A stretch of 64,000 bases of DNA, taken from Alphaproteobacteria bacterium. GTDB lineage: Bacteria; Pseudomonadota; Alphaproteobacteria; Rickettsiales; SXRF01. The position numbers and the translations under genes were made by a program. The notes under the pieces were generated by a model that saw only the letters and a list, made by a program, of their open reading frames with translations, was not told the origin of the DNA and did no database searches. The stretch spans positions 1 to 64,000 of the forward strand of contig JANYES010000004.1 of NCBI GenBank assembly GCA_025362975.1, written 5' to 3'. Shown here in pieces: positions 8,276-19,427 of this stretch. Every line of letters starts with the position of its first letter. Position 1 is the first letter of the stretch.

Positions 8276-9750
8276 CCCGCGACACGAAATATCTCGCGAT
8301 ACTCGGTTTCGCCGTCGCCATCCTCCTCGCCCATATCTGCTATTACTTTCCCTACACCCCCGACGACACCTTCATCAGTATGCGCTATGCCCAGCGCTTA
8401 GTGCAGGGCCACGGCCTCACATGGAACGACGGTGAGTACGTCGAAGGTTACTCCAACCCGCTCTGGGTCCTGCTTAGCGCAGGCTTGAATTACCTCGGGA
8501 TGGCCCTGCTTTACGCCGTACAATCCCTGAGTATCGCCTTCACGCTGCTTACCCTCACTGCCTTCAGCCACTACCGGAAAACCAACAGCGTACCCAACGC
8601 TGCCTTCGCACTATCCATGCTAGTCTACGCGCTCAGCGCCCCCGTCGCCATCTGGGCCGTAGGTGGTTTAGAAATGCCGCTTGTCATGTTCCTCTTCGCA
8701 TGGGTGCTCACAGGTGCCCGCACCTTAAACGAAGCCTCGCGCACCTGTACCGCCGTTAAAACCGGCATCGCCCTCGGCCTCATCTGCCTCACCCGCCCCG
8801 AAGGCCCCGTTTACACCGCCGTCACAGCCATCGCGTTCATCCTCACCGCCGCGCTTCCCTTGAAGCTGCGTGTGCGCACCGCCGCGATCTTCTGCTTCAC
8901 CTCATTCGCATTCTTCTGCGCCCTACTCGCCTTTCGCCACAATTACTACGGCACGTGGGTCCCCAACACCGTCCTTGCCAAAGTCGCGTTCAGCAGCGTG
9001 CGCTTTTTCTCCGGCGTCGAATACGCCGTTAAAGCGATCCTCTCCTTCATCCCCATACTTTGGTTCATCCACCACATGAGCAGCAAAACCCGGCACAACC
9101 GTCACCAATCATTTTTACTCTACGTCGCCATCTTGCTCTCGCTCGCCATCGTCTTCGCCGGCGGCGACTGGCTGCTCGGCTACCGCGCTTTCGTTCCCGT
9201 CATCCCTGTAATCATCCTGCTCCTCATGGAGAGCACCCGCCGCCTCGATCTTGCATCGTCTGCTAAGGTCACAGCGGTTATACTCTGCTTCACCCTCATC
9301 CAGTTCATCGATAAAGACAACTTAAACGCCCGTCTCGGCCGCAGTTGGGTGCCCAATGTCCTCACCCCCATCGCCGAGCAACTACGAAAAGACTACGGTG
9401 ACAAGAACCCCCTCATCGCCGTCTTCACCGCCGGAGCAATTCCCTACTACACACAATTCCCAACCCTTGATGTCTACGGCCTCAACGACACGTACCTCAC
9501 GCAACACCGCCACGAGCAAAAAGATTTCGGCCACGGCATCGTCGGCCATGATTTATTTGATGTGGATTACATAAAAAGCCGCAAGCCGGATTTGCTCGTC
9601 TTTGACATCCCCGGCATCAAATCGCAGTGCGGCTTACGCCCCGGCGAATGCGAAAAACTCTACCCGGATTACGAGCAGGAAATTATCGACATCCCGGGAT
9701 ACGGCGTAAAAATCTGGAAACGGAAAACTAACGCTGCTGCACAGCCTTAA
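8272..9750 (+). CDS. GT-C-type membrane glycosyltransferase-like protein
   Basis: Starting at ATG 8272, which overlaps the meaB stop, gives 492 residues; a longer reading from 8119 would lie inside meaB and is not credible. After a first helix (about 5-22) comes PDDTFISMRYAQRLVQG and then WNDGEYVEGYSNPLW (about 49-63). This paired-aspartate loop and VEGYxNPLW motif are typical of GT-C glycosyltransferases such as AftB-like arabinosyltransferases and ArnT relatives. These use polyprenyl-phosphate sugars on the periplasmic side. About ten membrane segments follow, then a soluble C-terminal domain. Substrate cannot be deduced. The last 23 bases overlap the convergent gene ending at 9728. Confidence 0.7.
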   Translation: MTRDTKYLAILGFAVAILLAHICYYFPYTPDDTFISMRYAQRLVQGHGLTWNDGEYVEGYSNPLWVLLSAGLNYLGMALLYAVQSLSIAFTLLTLTAFSHYRKTNSVPNAAFALSMLVYALSAPVAIWAVGGLEMPLVMFLFAWVLTGARTLNEASRTCTAVKTGIALGLICLTRPEGPVYTAVTAIAFILTAALPLKLRVRTAAIFCFTSFAFFCALLAFRHNYYGTWVPNTVLAKVAFSSVRFFSGVEYAVKAILSFIPILWFIHHMSSKTRHNRHQSFLLYVAILLSLAIVFAGGDWLLGYRAFVPVIPVIILLLMESTRRLDLASSAKVTAVILCFTLIQFIDKDNLNARLGRSWVPNVLTPIAEQLRKDYGDKNPLIAVFTAGAIPYYTQFPTLDVYGLNDTYLTQHRHEQKDFGHGIVGHDLFDVDYIKSRKPDLLVFDIPGIKSQCGLRPGECEKLYPDYEQEIIDIPGYGVKIWKRKTNAAAQP

Positions 9751-10432
9751 CTTCAAGATCAAGCAACACGCGAAAACCCTGTACCGGTGTGAGCAACGGT
9801 TTTAGCTTCGTCACATCGCGCAACTTGCCAGCAATCTTGAAATCTATCATTTCTACAGGAATTGCCACCACATCCACGCCTTTGGCCTGTAGTGGCATAA
9901 AATTTTCAAGAATTTCACCGAGGTAATAAGTAAACATCTGCGGCTGAGCGACCGGATATTGCGTACAGTAAAACTGTTTTCCATCGCGCTCTTCAATATG
10001 CCATTTATTATTGGGGTTCAGGTCATTCAACCGCGACAACACGAACCATTGCTCACGTTCTTCATTTTCTTCCTTCTCGCGTTGGCGAAAAATCGGATAC
10101 CCCATCAATGCGTCATACGCACCTGTTTCTATCCGCTTTAAGTTTTCAATCACAACGGGAATTTCAACATCGCGCACATTGAACGTATACGGAAAATAAT
10201 AATTTGTCTGATTGCGGTGCCTATCCTTAAAAAGCAATCGCGTACTGTCTGGATTAAGAAAATGCGCTAAATCCAGGAACAAACGTTCATGTTCTACCTT
10301 AATACTCTCAAGATGCACTTGCTGCGCCACTTCTTCAGGCATCCGAAAAAGGTAGCGGCTTTTATGCCCATGCACGACATTGCCTTTGCCGAAGATTCGT
10401 TCCAGTTCACAGAATCCCTGACGTTCAGGCAT
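9728..10432 (-). CDS. Conserved-looking protein of unknown function downstream of gyrB
   Basis: This 234-residue soluble protein has no signal peptide or membrane helix. Its ATG lies three bases after the gyrB stop, so it is probably co-transcribed and perhaps translationally coupled with gyrB. The N-terminal third (ERIFGKGNVVHGHKSRYLFR) is basic; the middle is rich in charged and aromatic residues (NYYFPYTFNVRDVEIPVVIE). I recognise no domain. Base composition and codon choice look like the neighbours, so recent transfer is unlikely. Confidence 0.7.
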   Translation of the reverse strand: MPERQGFCELERIFGKGNVVHGHKSRYLFRMPEEVAQQVHLESIKVEHERLFLDLAHFLNPDSTRLLFKDRHRNQTNYYFPYTFNVRDVEIPVVIENLKRIETGAYDALMGYPIFRQREKEENEEREQWFVLSRLNDLNPNNKWHIEERDGKQFYCTQYPVAQPQMFTYYLGEILENFMPLQAKGVDVVAIPVEMIDFKIAGKLRDVTKLKPLLTPVQGFRVLLDLEVKAVQQR

Positions 10433-10435
10433 AGA

Positions 10436-12928
<2,493 letters not shown>

Positions 12929-12933
12929 TCATT

Positions 12934-13287
12934 TTATCCTAAAGCGATTCCTTGTCTTACTTCTTCCTGCTGTTGCGAAACATGCGCTTCATATTCCGGA
13001 TGTCTTTCAAGGAAACGCAGCACCGCTCCACCGAATGCGGTCAGATCCTGCCCCGTAAGCGTAGTCTTCGGCAATTTGATAACCCCGAAATCTTCAGCTT
13101 CAGGATGTTCATAATGCACATACCGGCCACGCGATGAGCCGCCCGAAGCGGCACGATCGAATTTCTTGGTGCGATCTTTGAAGCCGAACGCCTCTAAAAG
13201 GTCACCCGCAGCGCCATACTGGACGCGTTCGATTCTGTTCTCTTTTATATCTGTCAAAAGCTGCTGCACACGATCTTTTTTAGTCAC
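12934..13287 (-). CDS. Small unknown protein between recF and gyrB, weakly HicA-like
   Basis: It has 117 residues and begins at a GTG that overlaps the recF stop, so translation is probably coupled to recF. The segment GDLLEAFGF, then GSSRGRYVHYEHPEAEDFG and IKLPKTTL, recalls the order of HicA mRNA interferase folds (helix, GSHH strand, HPE, basic strand). The key histidine of HicA is not clearly present and no HicB partner adjoins. I therefore leave it as unknown. The gene adds an unusual member to the replication block. Confidence 0.65.
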   Translation of the reverse strand: MTKKDRVQQLLTDIKENRIERVQYGAAGDLLEAFGFKDRTKKFDRAASGGSSRGRYVHYEHPEAEDFGVIKLPKTTLTGQDLTAFGGAVLRFLERHPEYEAHVSQQQEEVRQGIALG

Positions 13288-14455
13288 TGATTACTCTCCC
13301 CCCGTCAACATGGAAATACTGGGCTTTTCCTTCTAATCCAGCGAATAAGCCGGGGTCGGTTCCAGTCATCCATGTTTGCGCCCCAATCTGGCAGATTTCC
13401 TCAAACAACTCAAGCCTTCTTGTGGCATCCAAATGGGATACAACTTCGTCCAGTAAAAGCACCGGAACGACCCCATGCCACTGCGCGCCAGCGCGCGCCT
13501 GCGCCAGTACGATGGACAGCAGCAAAGCCTTCTGTTCTCCGGTCGAACAGAACTGCGCAGCCATCTGTTTTTCAACGTGAATCATATGCATTTCGCTGCG
13601 GTGTATGCCGCTCAGCGTTCGCCCCGCTCCTGCGTCCATCCGGCGCGCATCTTTCAGTACCCCTTTGAAAGCCTCCTCGGCAGCCACCGCCGCCATGCCC
13701 TTTTCGAGCAGGTCTTCGACCGTTCCGCTCACCCGCATATGTGCTTTTGGGAAAGACAGCGGCGAGCTTAAAATCGCATGGTTGATGTGCTCAACAGTGT
13801 GACGCCGCGCCTGCGCAATAGCAGCCCCGGTTTCCGCCATCGTCTGCTCCAGCGCATCCAGCCATGCCCCGTCGGCGTTGCCAGCCAGCAGGCGGTTGCG
13901 CTCGCGCATCGCATAGTCGTATTCGTTGACGCGCGAGGCATGGTCCGGGTCGAAGCTGAACACCAGCCGATCAAGGAATTTCCGGCCCGCCGACGCGCTT
14001 TCCTGAAATAATTGCTCCATCTGCGGCGTGAGCCAGATTATGGCGAAATGCCGCGCCAGCCCTGCCTGCCCGCGCACGGGCTTACCGTCGATGCGCACAA
14101 TCCGCTTATCGGGATTATCGCCCGGTTCCGGGTCGCGCCCGGTGCCGATTTTGACCTCGCCCTGCATGCCATGCACGCTGGCGGCAATCACCCAGTTAGC
14201 ATGGCTATGGCAATTATTGATTTCGGAAAGCTTCGCCCGGCGTAAGCCCCGCCCCGGCGTCAGCAGTGAAATCGCTTCAAGGATATTCGTCTTTCCCGCC
14301 CCGTTATGCCCGGTAAGCACCACCGGTGCAGGTGTTGCTTCCATGCGCGCTGTTTCGTAATTGCGGAAATGGTTCAGCGATAGCGAATGCAGGCTGAGGA
14401 TAGTGTAATCATGCGTGTTTGCCTGTGCAATAAGCGTCCCGGCGTCAGCGGACAT
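13280..14455 (-). CDS. recF: DNA replication and repair protein RecF
   Basis: RecF is an SMC-like ATPase that with RecO and RecR loads RecA at gapped DNA. The Walker A GHNGAGKTN (near residue 52), LxxFRNY-type N-terminus (LSLNHFRNYETARME) and C-terminal LLLDEVVSHLD (signature and Walker B) are all present. ATG 14455 was chosen (391 residues); a GTG at 14467 is an alternative. The start overlaps the 3' end of the preceding 149-residue gene, and the stop overlaps the following GTG start, so the three are coupled. Confidence 0.95.
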   Translation of the reverse strand: MSADAGTLIAQANTHDYTILSLHSLSLNHFRNYETARMEATPAPVVLTGHNGAGKTNILEAISLLTPGRGLRRAKLSEINNCHSHANWVIAASVHGMQGEVKIGTGRDPEPGDNPDKRIVRIDGKPVRGQAGLARHFAIIWLTPQMEQLFQESASAGRKFLDRLVFSFDPDHASRVNEYDYAMRERNRLLAGNADGAWLDALEQTMAETGAAIAQARRHTVEHINHAILSSPLSFPKAHMRVSGTVEDLLEKGMAAVAAEEAFKGVLKDARRMDAGAGRTLSGIHRSEMHMIHVEKQMAAQFCSTGEQKALLLSIVLAQARAGAQWHGVVPVLLLDEVVSHLDATRRLELFEEICQIGAQTWMTGTDPGLFAGLEGKAQYFHVDGGRVISD

Positions 14456-14894
14456 GGTGATTTGCACCCGTGGCGATATGTCGCGCCATGCCCTGCAACA
14501 CCTGGCGAAGTTGCGTCACCGCCACCGTGGTTATCAGCCTTTTGTCTTTAATCTCATGCAATATTTCCGCTTCGGGCATAATGGCTACGTTCTTTGCCGG
14601 TCCTTCAAGATGTGCGTTTTTGAGCACCAATGCCTGCAAATTCTGCAAATGCGCCGGGGTAATCATAGCTTCCACATTGAGCACCAGCGAATCCATCTCG
14701 CATCCCAGTTCGCGTCCTTCCAGCACGTTGGTAATCGCCAACTTCTGCCGATCCATTAAATCGAGCAGTTCTTCATATTTATAGGGAAATTTATACTCAT
14801 CCAGCATCGCATGGATATACACCTGCGCTGCGTTCAACCTATCGACGGTGTGCGATAGCCGTGCGCGGTCAGTAGCCGTGATGTCCATACCCAT
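14445..14894 (-). CDS. Unknown helical protein between dnaN and recF
   Basis: This 149-residue protein is largely predicted helical (LNAAQVYIHAMLDEYKFPYK, then an Ile/Leu/Ala-rich second half). It has no signal peptide, membrane helix or recognisable catalytic motif. It sits 35 bases after dnaN and overlaps recF by 11 bases, which suggests the three form one operon. dnaN and recF are usually adjacent, so an intervening gene is notable. A role in clamp or repair function is suggested only by position. Confidence 0.65.
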   Translation of the reverse strand: MGMDITATDRARLSHTVDRLNAAQVYIHAMLDEYKFPYKYEELLDLMDRQKLAITNVLEGRELGCEMDSLVLNVEAMITPAHLQNLQALVLKNAHLEGPAKNVAIMPEAEILHEIKDKRLITTVAVTQLRQVLQGMARHIATGANHHVR

Positions 14895-14929
14895 CCTTAG
14901 GAAAAATGATTGCGGCTATTGCCCAGCCG

Positions 14930-16099
14930 TCACACGCGCATCGGCATGATGACGTACAGCGCGCCCACGTCCGCGGTATCGCGCACGATAGCTGGCGACG
15001 CCGAATCATTCAGCAGGAACTGCGCCGTGTCGCCTTCGATCTGGCCCATCATGTCGAGCAGGTAGCGAGAGTTGAAGCCCACTTCCACCTTTGCCGACGA
15101 ATAGGTCACGTCGATTTCTTCTGAAGCGGTGCCGAGTTCCGGGCTGCTCGCCGACAGGGTAAGCTTGCCGCCGTCGAGTTGGAATTTAACCGCACGCGAT
15201 TTTTCCGAGCTTATAACCGACACGCGGTCAACGGCGTTCTTGAACATCTTGCAGTCGACTTCCATCAGCTTGTCGTTATTTACCGGAATCACGCGCTCAT
15301 AATCCGGGAAGTTCCCGTCAATGAGCTTCGAAACCAGCACGGCTTTGCCGTACACAAAGCGGATTTTCGTTTCCGACAGCGACACCTGAACGTCGCCTTC
15401 GCCTTCTTCGAGCAGCTTGCGCAGCTCATGAATGGCTTTGCGCGGAATGATAACCCCCGGCATACCATCGGCACCAGCAGGCAACGCAACTTCGATGCGG
15501 GCCAGACGATGACCGTCGGTCGCAACGGCGCGCAACACCTTGCCTTCGCCCGAACCGGACGTGTGCAGGTAGATACCGTTGAGGTAGTAGCGGGTTTCTT
15601 CGGTCGAAATCGCGAAGCTGGGCTTTTCAACCAGTGAAAGGCATTCCGCCGATTTCAGCGTGAAATTATGCGCCAGTTCGCCTTCAGCCATAACCGGGAA
15701 GTCATCCACCGGTAGGCAGGCCAGCGAGAAGCGCGAAGTGCCACTTTTAATGGTCACTTTGGCACCGTCGGCACTGGTAGTGAGTTCCACCTGCGCACCT
15801 TCCGGCAATTTGCGCACGATGTCGTAGAACGTATGCGCAGCCACGGTCATGGAGCCGGGTTTGCTCACTGAAGCGGTGGCTTTTTCAACAATGGCGATGT
15901 CCATATCGGTGGCGGTAAAGGCAACGGTGTCACCTTTCGCGTCGATTTTTACGTTAGAGAGAACCGCGATGGTACCGCGTTTTTCAACGACGGACTGCAC
16001 ATGCCCGAGGCTCTTGATAAGGTTGGAACGTTCGATGGTGAACTGCACGGGGGCTTGCTTCACCGGGGCGATCACTTCAGCTGCACTGCTCTGGGCCAT
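14930..16099 (-). CDS. dnaN: DNA polymerase III sliding clamp (beta subunit)
   Basis: DnaN is the ring-shaped processivity clamp. It has 389 residues, slightly longer than E. coli (366) because of about 20 extra N-terminal residues before the conserved FTIERSNLIKSLGHVQ start of domain 1. Three clamp domains are evident. VATDGHRLARIEVAL (about 180-194) and the C-terminal Y-V-I-M-P-M-R-V, which forms part of the peptide-binding pocket, are conserved. No dnaA is present upstream; the next gene is cfa, and there is a 104-base gap. Confidence 0.97.
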   Translation of the reverse strand: MAQSSAAEVIAPVKQAPVQFTIERSNLIKSLGHVQSVVEKRGTIAVLSNVKIDAKGDTVAFTATDMDIAIVEKATASVSKPGSMTVAAHTFYDIVRKLPEGAQVELTTSADGAKVTIKSGTSRFSLACLPVDDFPVMAEGELAHNFTLKSAECLSLVEKPSFAISTEETRYYLNGIYLHTSGSGEGKVLRAVATDGHRLARIEVALPAGADGMPGVIIPRKAIHELRKLLEEGEGDVQVSLSETKIRFVYGKAVLVSKLIDGNFPDYERVIPVNNDKLMEVDCKMFKNAVDRVSVISSEKSRAVKFQLDGGKLTLSASSPELGTASEEIDVTYSSAKVEVGFNSRYLLDMMGQIEGDTAQFLLNDSASPAIVRDTADVGALYVIMPMRV

Positions 16100-16203
16100 A
16101 TGGACACACTTTCGGAGGGTTGAAATGGTAGATACATGGCCACTATAGCAGCGCCCGCCGCATGTGCAAATAAATTATTAAGACCGGCAGATGACGTTAA
16201 AGA

Positions 16204-17442
16204 TTACGCCGCGAGCTTTAACGCTTCCTGTTTGCGCTCACCATCTACCATATAATCGCGGCAGATCGGCAAAGCGTTAACGTCGTTGGTCAACTGCACC
16301 TGGAACACCATCGTGCTGAGGTAACGGAAATCCATCTCGCAGCTTATGAGGTAGAATTCGAACATGCGGCAGAATTTCTCGTCATAGAGCTTCGCAATCG
16401 CCGCGCGGTTGGCGCGGAAACGCTTCAGCCATTCGCGCAGCGTATAGGCGTAATGCAGACGCAGGATTTCGATATCCGCCATCAGCAGGTCAGTTTTTTC
16501 AATCGACTTCGTCACTTCAGAAAGTGCTGGCGCATAGCCGCCCGGGAAAATGTACTTGCGCAGCCACGGGTTGGTGTTCCCCGGCCCGTCGAGTCTGCCG
16601 ATGCAATGGAACAGCGCCACGCCCTGCGGCTTCAGCAGTGCCTTCACTTTGGTAAACAGCTCAGGATAAAACGCTACGCCCACATGCTCCATCATGCCCA
16701 CCGACACGATACGGTCGAACGTGGTATCCAGCAGGCGGTAATCCTGTTGCAGGAAGCGCACCTTCGATTCCAGCCCGGCATCTTTAACGCGCTGCGTCGC
16801 TTTGCGCGCCTGTTCGCCCGAAAGCGTTACGCCGGTAACCTCCACGCCGTAATTGCGCGCCAGATGCATCGCCATCCCGCCCCAGCCGGAGCCGATATCG
16901 AGCACTTTCATGCCCGGCTTCAGTTGCAGCTTGGCTGCGATATGCTTCAGCTTATCCTGCTGCGCGTGGTCCAGCGAGTTGTTCTCATCCGTAAAATACG
17001 CGCAGGAATAATGCATATCTTTGTCAAGCATCATTTCGTATACCGCATCGGAAATATCGTAATGCGGCGCCACGTTCTTCTGCGCTCGCCCAAGCGGGTT
17101 ATGCTGCAATATACGCTGCGTAATCGGCGACAACTTCTCCGCGATTTTTTCAAACACCGTCGGTTTAGAGACCGAGAAATTAGTCGCCAGCAGCGTCATG
17201 AAATCCTCAAGACTGCCTTCTTCAATCGTAAGCGTGCCGTCCATATAAGCTTCGCCGAGATACAGCTCCGGGTAAAAAAACAGGCGTTTATGCAGTTTGA
17301 CATCATGCAGCTTGATCACGGATTTTGGCGTCTGCCCCACCATACCGTAACTATGGATAATACCTTTGGCATCGATTACAACCAGTTCACCGGATTTTAC
17401 CAGATAATTTAACAACACCGACCAAAGCATAAATATCACCAT
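16204..17442 (-). CDS. cfa: Cyclopropane-fatty-acyl-phospholipid synthase
   Basis: This 412-residue SAM-dependent enzyme adds a methylene bridge to unsaturated acyl chains of membrane phospholipids, usually in stationary or acid stress. The SAM-binding motif VLDIGSGWGGMAMHLAR (near 180) and the family's downstream elements are clear: VGMMEHVG, HCIGRLDGPGNTNPWLRKYI, YIFPGGYAP, and LRLHYAYTLREWLKRF. The N-terminal domain (about 1-120) is the lipid-binding domain. The start could be ATG 17442 or the internal ATG four codons on; neither has a strong binding site. Confidence 0.95.
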   Translation of the reverse strand: MVIFMLWSVLLNYLVKSGELVVIDAKGIIHSYGMVGQTPKSVIKLHDVKLHKRLFFYPELYLGEAYMDGTLTIEEGSLEDFMTLLATNFSVSKPTVFEKIAEKLSPITQRILQHNPLGRAQKNVAPHYDISDAVYEMMLDKDMHYSCAYFTDENNSLDHAQQDKLKHIAAKLQLKPGMKVLDIGSGWGGMAMHLARNYGVEVTGVTLSGEQARKATQRVKDAGLESKVRFLQQDYRLLDTTFDRIVSVGMMEHVGVAFYPELFTKVKALLKPQGVALFHCIGRLDGPGNTNPWLRKYIFPGGYAPALSEVTKSIEKTDLLMADIEILRLHYAYTLREWLKRFRANRAAIAKLYDEKFCRMFEFYLISCEMDFRYLSTMVFQVQLTNDVNALPICRDYMVDGERKQEALKLAA

Positions 17443-17645
17443 TATTCATTGAGATAGGCTATTCCTACACTAGACAACCTTCTTGCGCAACCCACGTATT
17501 ATTAACTTTCGTTAACCATCGAAATATGGTACATTACACATGTTTCGATCCCCCTTGTTGATTTTTTCGAGGTGTGGTTCTACGGGTAACCCCTACTACC
17601 CTCGCAAGACGTACCCTCCCGCGTTAGTGGAGTGAGGTATTTCAG

Positions 17646-18170
17646 ATGAATCTGTTCAACTGGACCCAGAAGTGGTGGATGCGCGTCAGCTTGATCTACG
17701 CCGTGCTCCTCATCCTCTCCCTGTTCGACGTCGGTTCGTTCCGCATCGAGCCCAAGGAGCCGAAAGAGGAGCAGCCGGTCATCACGACCAAGCCCTCCCC
17801 CTACCGCGGCTCGCAAGAGCCCGTGGAAAAGGAGGACCCCGCTTTGACGACCAAGAAGCTCAAGAAGGAGCTGGACGACAAGGCCAAGGGTGAGGAAAAA
17901 GCGAAGTACGAGCGTGAGCTGAAGCTCATGACGCCGTACGAGCAGACCAAGGAACTGAACTCGGCCAAGGAAGCCGAGAACATGCCCGCGGCCGAACGCC
18001 TCGTTAAGCGCGCCCCCCATTTCGTGCGCAAGTACGAAAAGGAGTACATCCCGGAGTGGCTGTACATCGTCTTTCTGGTCGGCTGGGTCGCTAACGGCCT
18101 CGCCATCGTCGACTGGGTCGGCAAGAAGTGCGGTTTCAAGGGCTTCGTGAAGCTCTCCGACCACCACTAA
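17646..18170 (+). CDS. Unknown charged membrane protein with atypical codon use
   Basis: This 174-residue protein has a hydrophobic segment near 12-27, a long highly charged middle (Lys/Glu-rich, about 35-130, likely helical and Pro-containing at its start) and a second hydrophobic segment near 140-160 (PEWLYIVFLVGWVANGLAIV). The middle probably lies on one side of the membrane. A GGAG ribosome binding site precedes the ATG. AAG and GAG dominate for Lys and Glu, whereas neighbours mostly use AAA and GAA, which suggests foreign origin. It is followed by a micro-frame and a strong terminator. I recognise no family; phage or plasmid origin is possible but unproven. Confidence 0.7.
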   Translation: MNLFNWTQKWWMRVSLIYAVLLILSLFDVGSFRIEPKEPKEEQPVITTKPSPYRGSQEPVEKEDPALTTKKLKKELDDKAKGEEKAKYERELKLMTPYEQTKELNSAKEAENMPAAERLVKRAPHFVRKYEKEYIPEWLYIVFLVGWVANGLAIVDWVGKKCGFKGFVKLSDHH

Positions 18171-18200
18171 CAAGAACGTTACCCCCTCAAGGAGTGAGAG

Positions 18201-18248
18201 ATGGAAACGCAGTATAGTGTTCAGCTAAAGAAAGGCTGTCACAATTAA
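18201..18248 (+). CDS. Possible 15-residue leader-like micropeptide
   Basis: ATG 18201 follows an unusually good AAGGAG site with a six-base gap. The frame encodes METQYSVQLKKGCHN and stops at TAA within the start of the terminator stem. It lies 30 bases after the 17646-18170 gene and so on the same transcript. The ribosome binding site is the only evidence that it is translated. Confidence 0.35.
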   Translation: METQYSVQLKKGCHN

Positions 18249-18278
18249 AAGGGGTCGCGCAAGCACCCCTTTTTTTTG
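18247..18278. terminator. Bidirectional intrinsic terminator
   Basis: AAAAGGGGT and ACCCCTTTT form the stem around an eight-base loop, followed by a run of eight T. It ends the plus-strand unit at 17646-18248 and, read on the other strand, could also end the lipoprotein gene that finishes at 18286. Confidence 0.85.
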
Positions 18279-18285
18279 CCCGGAA

Positions 18286-18459
18286 TTACGGCCCGATCGG
18301 TCCCGAAGGCCCCATCGGAGCAACATTGCTGTATCCGCCCGTCGCCGCATCCCACGAAGAACCGCCCGGAGGCGCGCATCCAATTAACATCAACAGCGCT
18401 GCGATCATTAGCAACACAGGTATCAAGGCTATAAGCTGGCGTTCGATTTGTAAGTACAT
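18286..18459 (-). CDS. Small lipoprotein
   Basis: The start is ATG 18459, six bases after a GGAG site; two ATGs upstream (to 18471) are in the same frame. The 57-residue product has a hydrophobic signal ending in the lipobox LIGC, so lipid attachment at that Cys by Lgt/LspA is expected. The mature part of about 33 residues is Gly, Pro and Ser rich with no recognisable domain. Its stop lies a few bases from the shared terminator. Confidence 0.6.
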   Translation of the reverse strand: MYLQIERQLIALIPVLLMIAALLMLIGCAPPGGSSWDAATGGYSNVAPMGPSGPIGP

Positions 18460-18619
18460 TGGCATCTCCATTGGATTTTTTTGTTCTTGTTATGCCAATG
18501 ACTATCTCAAGAAGCGTGCCAACGCGCAGACTAAGGCTGAGAGCGGATTTGTAACATTCTGCATAAAAAATATGCAGCTTTTTTAGGCAAATAGGTTTTT
18601 TTGACTGTTCAGAAACTAA

Positions 18620-19360
18620 TCAGCTTTTCAGCCCAAGCACAGGCTGGTTCGCCGGAATCGGCACCGCATATTTCTTGCGCGCCATTACCGGCTGCTTGAT
18701 CGATGCATACAACTGCTTCTCCGCCTCAATAAGCAACACCCCACCTAAAAATGGGCATAAAAGTTTCCCCACGAATTCAATCTTGCTCGCTACCAGCCAC
18801 AGCAGCCGCGAATGCACCGGCGGAATAAACAGCGCCGAGCCGGTCCGCGTCGGCGTAAACTGTTTCTCACTCACCAGATCACGCAACTGCACAAGCGAAA
18901 ACGGCCTGCCATATCCAAACGGGCTGCGCGACGAGCGCGACCAGAATCCCAGCCGGTTCGGCACAATCGCAAGCATCCGCCCACCCGGCGTCAATACGCG
19001 CCACATCTCTTCCACCATCGTCGACAGCGGCTCGCTATGTTCGAAACAATGCACAAGCAACACGCGGTTCACGCTGTTACCTGCAATCGGCAACTCCGAT
19101 TCATGCGATAAAAAAACCTGATTGTCGGAAGCTGTCGGCCAATGCGCAGCCCCTTGCGCCGCCGGCATGCACACCATGATATGCGAAGAGGTTGCGACGA
19201 ATGATTCCAGATACGGCGACGTATACCCAATCCCTAGCAGCGCATCATTCTTACACTCCGGCCACAACTGCCGAATGCTCGCGCTGATCAGCGTACGCAC
19301 CGAATCGCCGAACGGCGAAGCGTAAAATTGTCGGAGGCTGAGAATATCTGGAGCGAACAT
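18620..19360 (-). CDS. Class I SAM-dependent methyltransferase-like protein
   Basis: This 246-residue protein starts at ATG 19360. A Methyltransf_11-type layout is visible: a weak glycine motif (LLGIGYTSPYLESF), then HCFEHSEPLSTMVEEMWRVL and TPGGRMLAIVPNR (motif III region), as in alphaproteobacterial proteins often found near gloB. The usual acidic glycine-rich SAM motif is degenerate, so activity and substrate are uncertain. It is divergent from slt, and if slt starts at 19428 the two share a 67-base promoter region. Confidence 0.75.
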   Translation of the reverse strand: MFAPDILSLRQFYASPFGDSVRTLISASIRQLWPECKNDALLGIGYTSPYLESFVATSSHIMVCMPAAQGAAHWPTASDNQVFLSHESELPIAGNSVNRVLLVHCFEHSEPLSTMVEEMWRVLTPGGRMLAIVPNRLGFWSRSSRSPFGYGRPFSLVQLRDLVSEKQFTPTRTGSALFIPPVHSRLLWLVASKIEFVGKLLCPFLGGVLLIEAEKQLYASIKQPVMARKKYAVPIPANQPVLGLKS

Positions 19361-19427
19361 TGCACTATTGACTTTACCTGTGATCCTGACACAAAGAATA
19401 ACTCCCAAACGCTTATGGAATCAAGTA

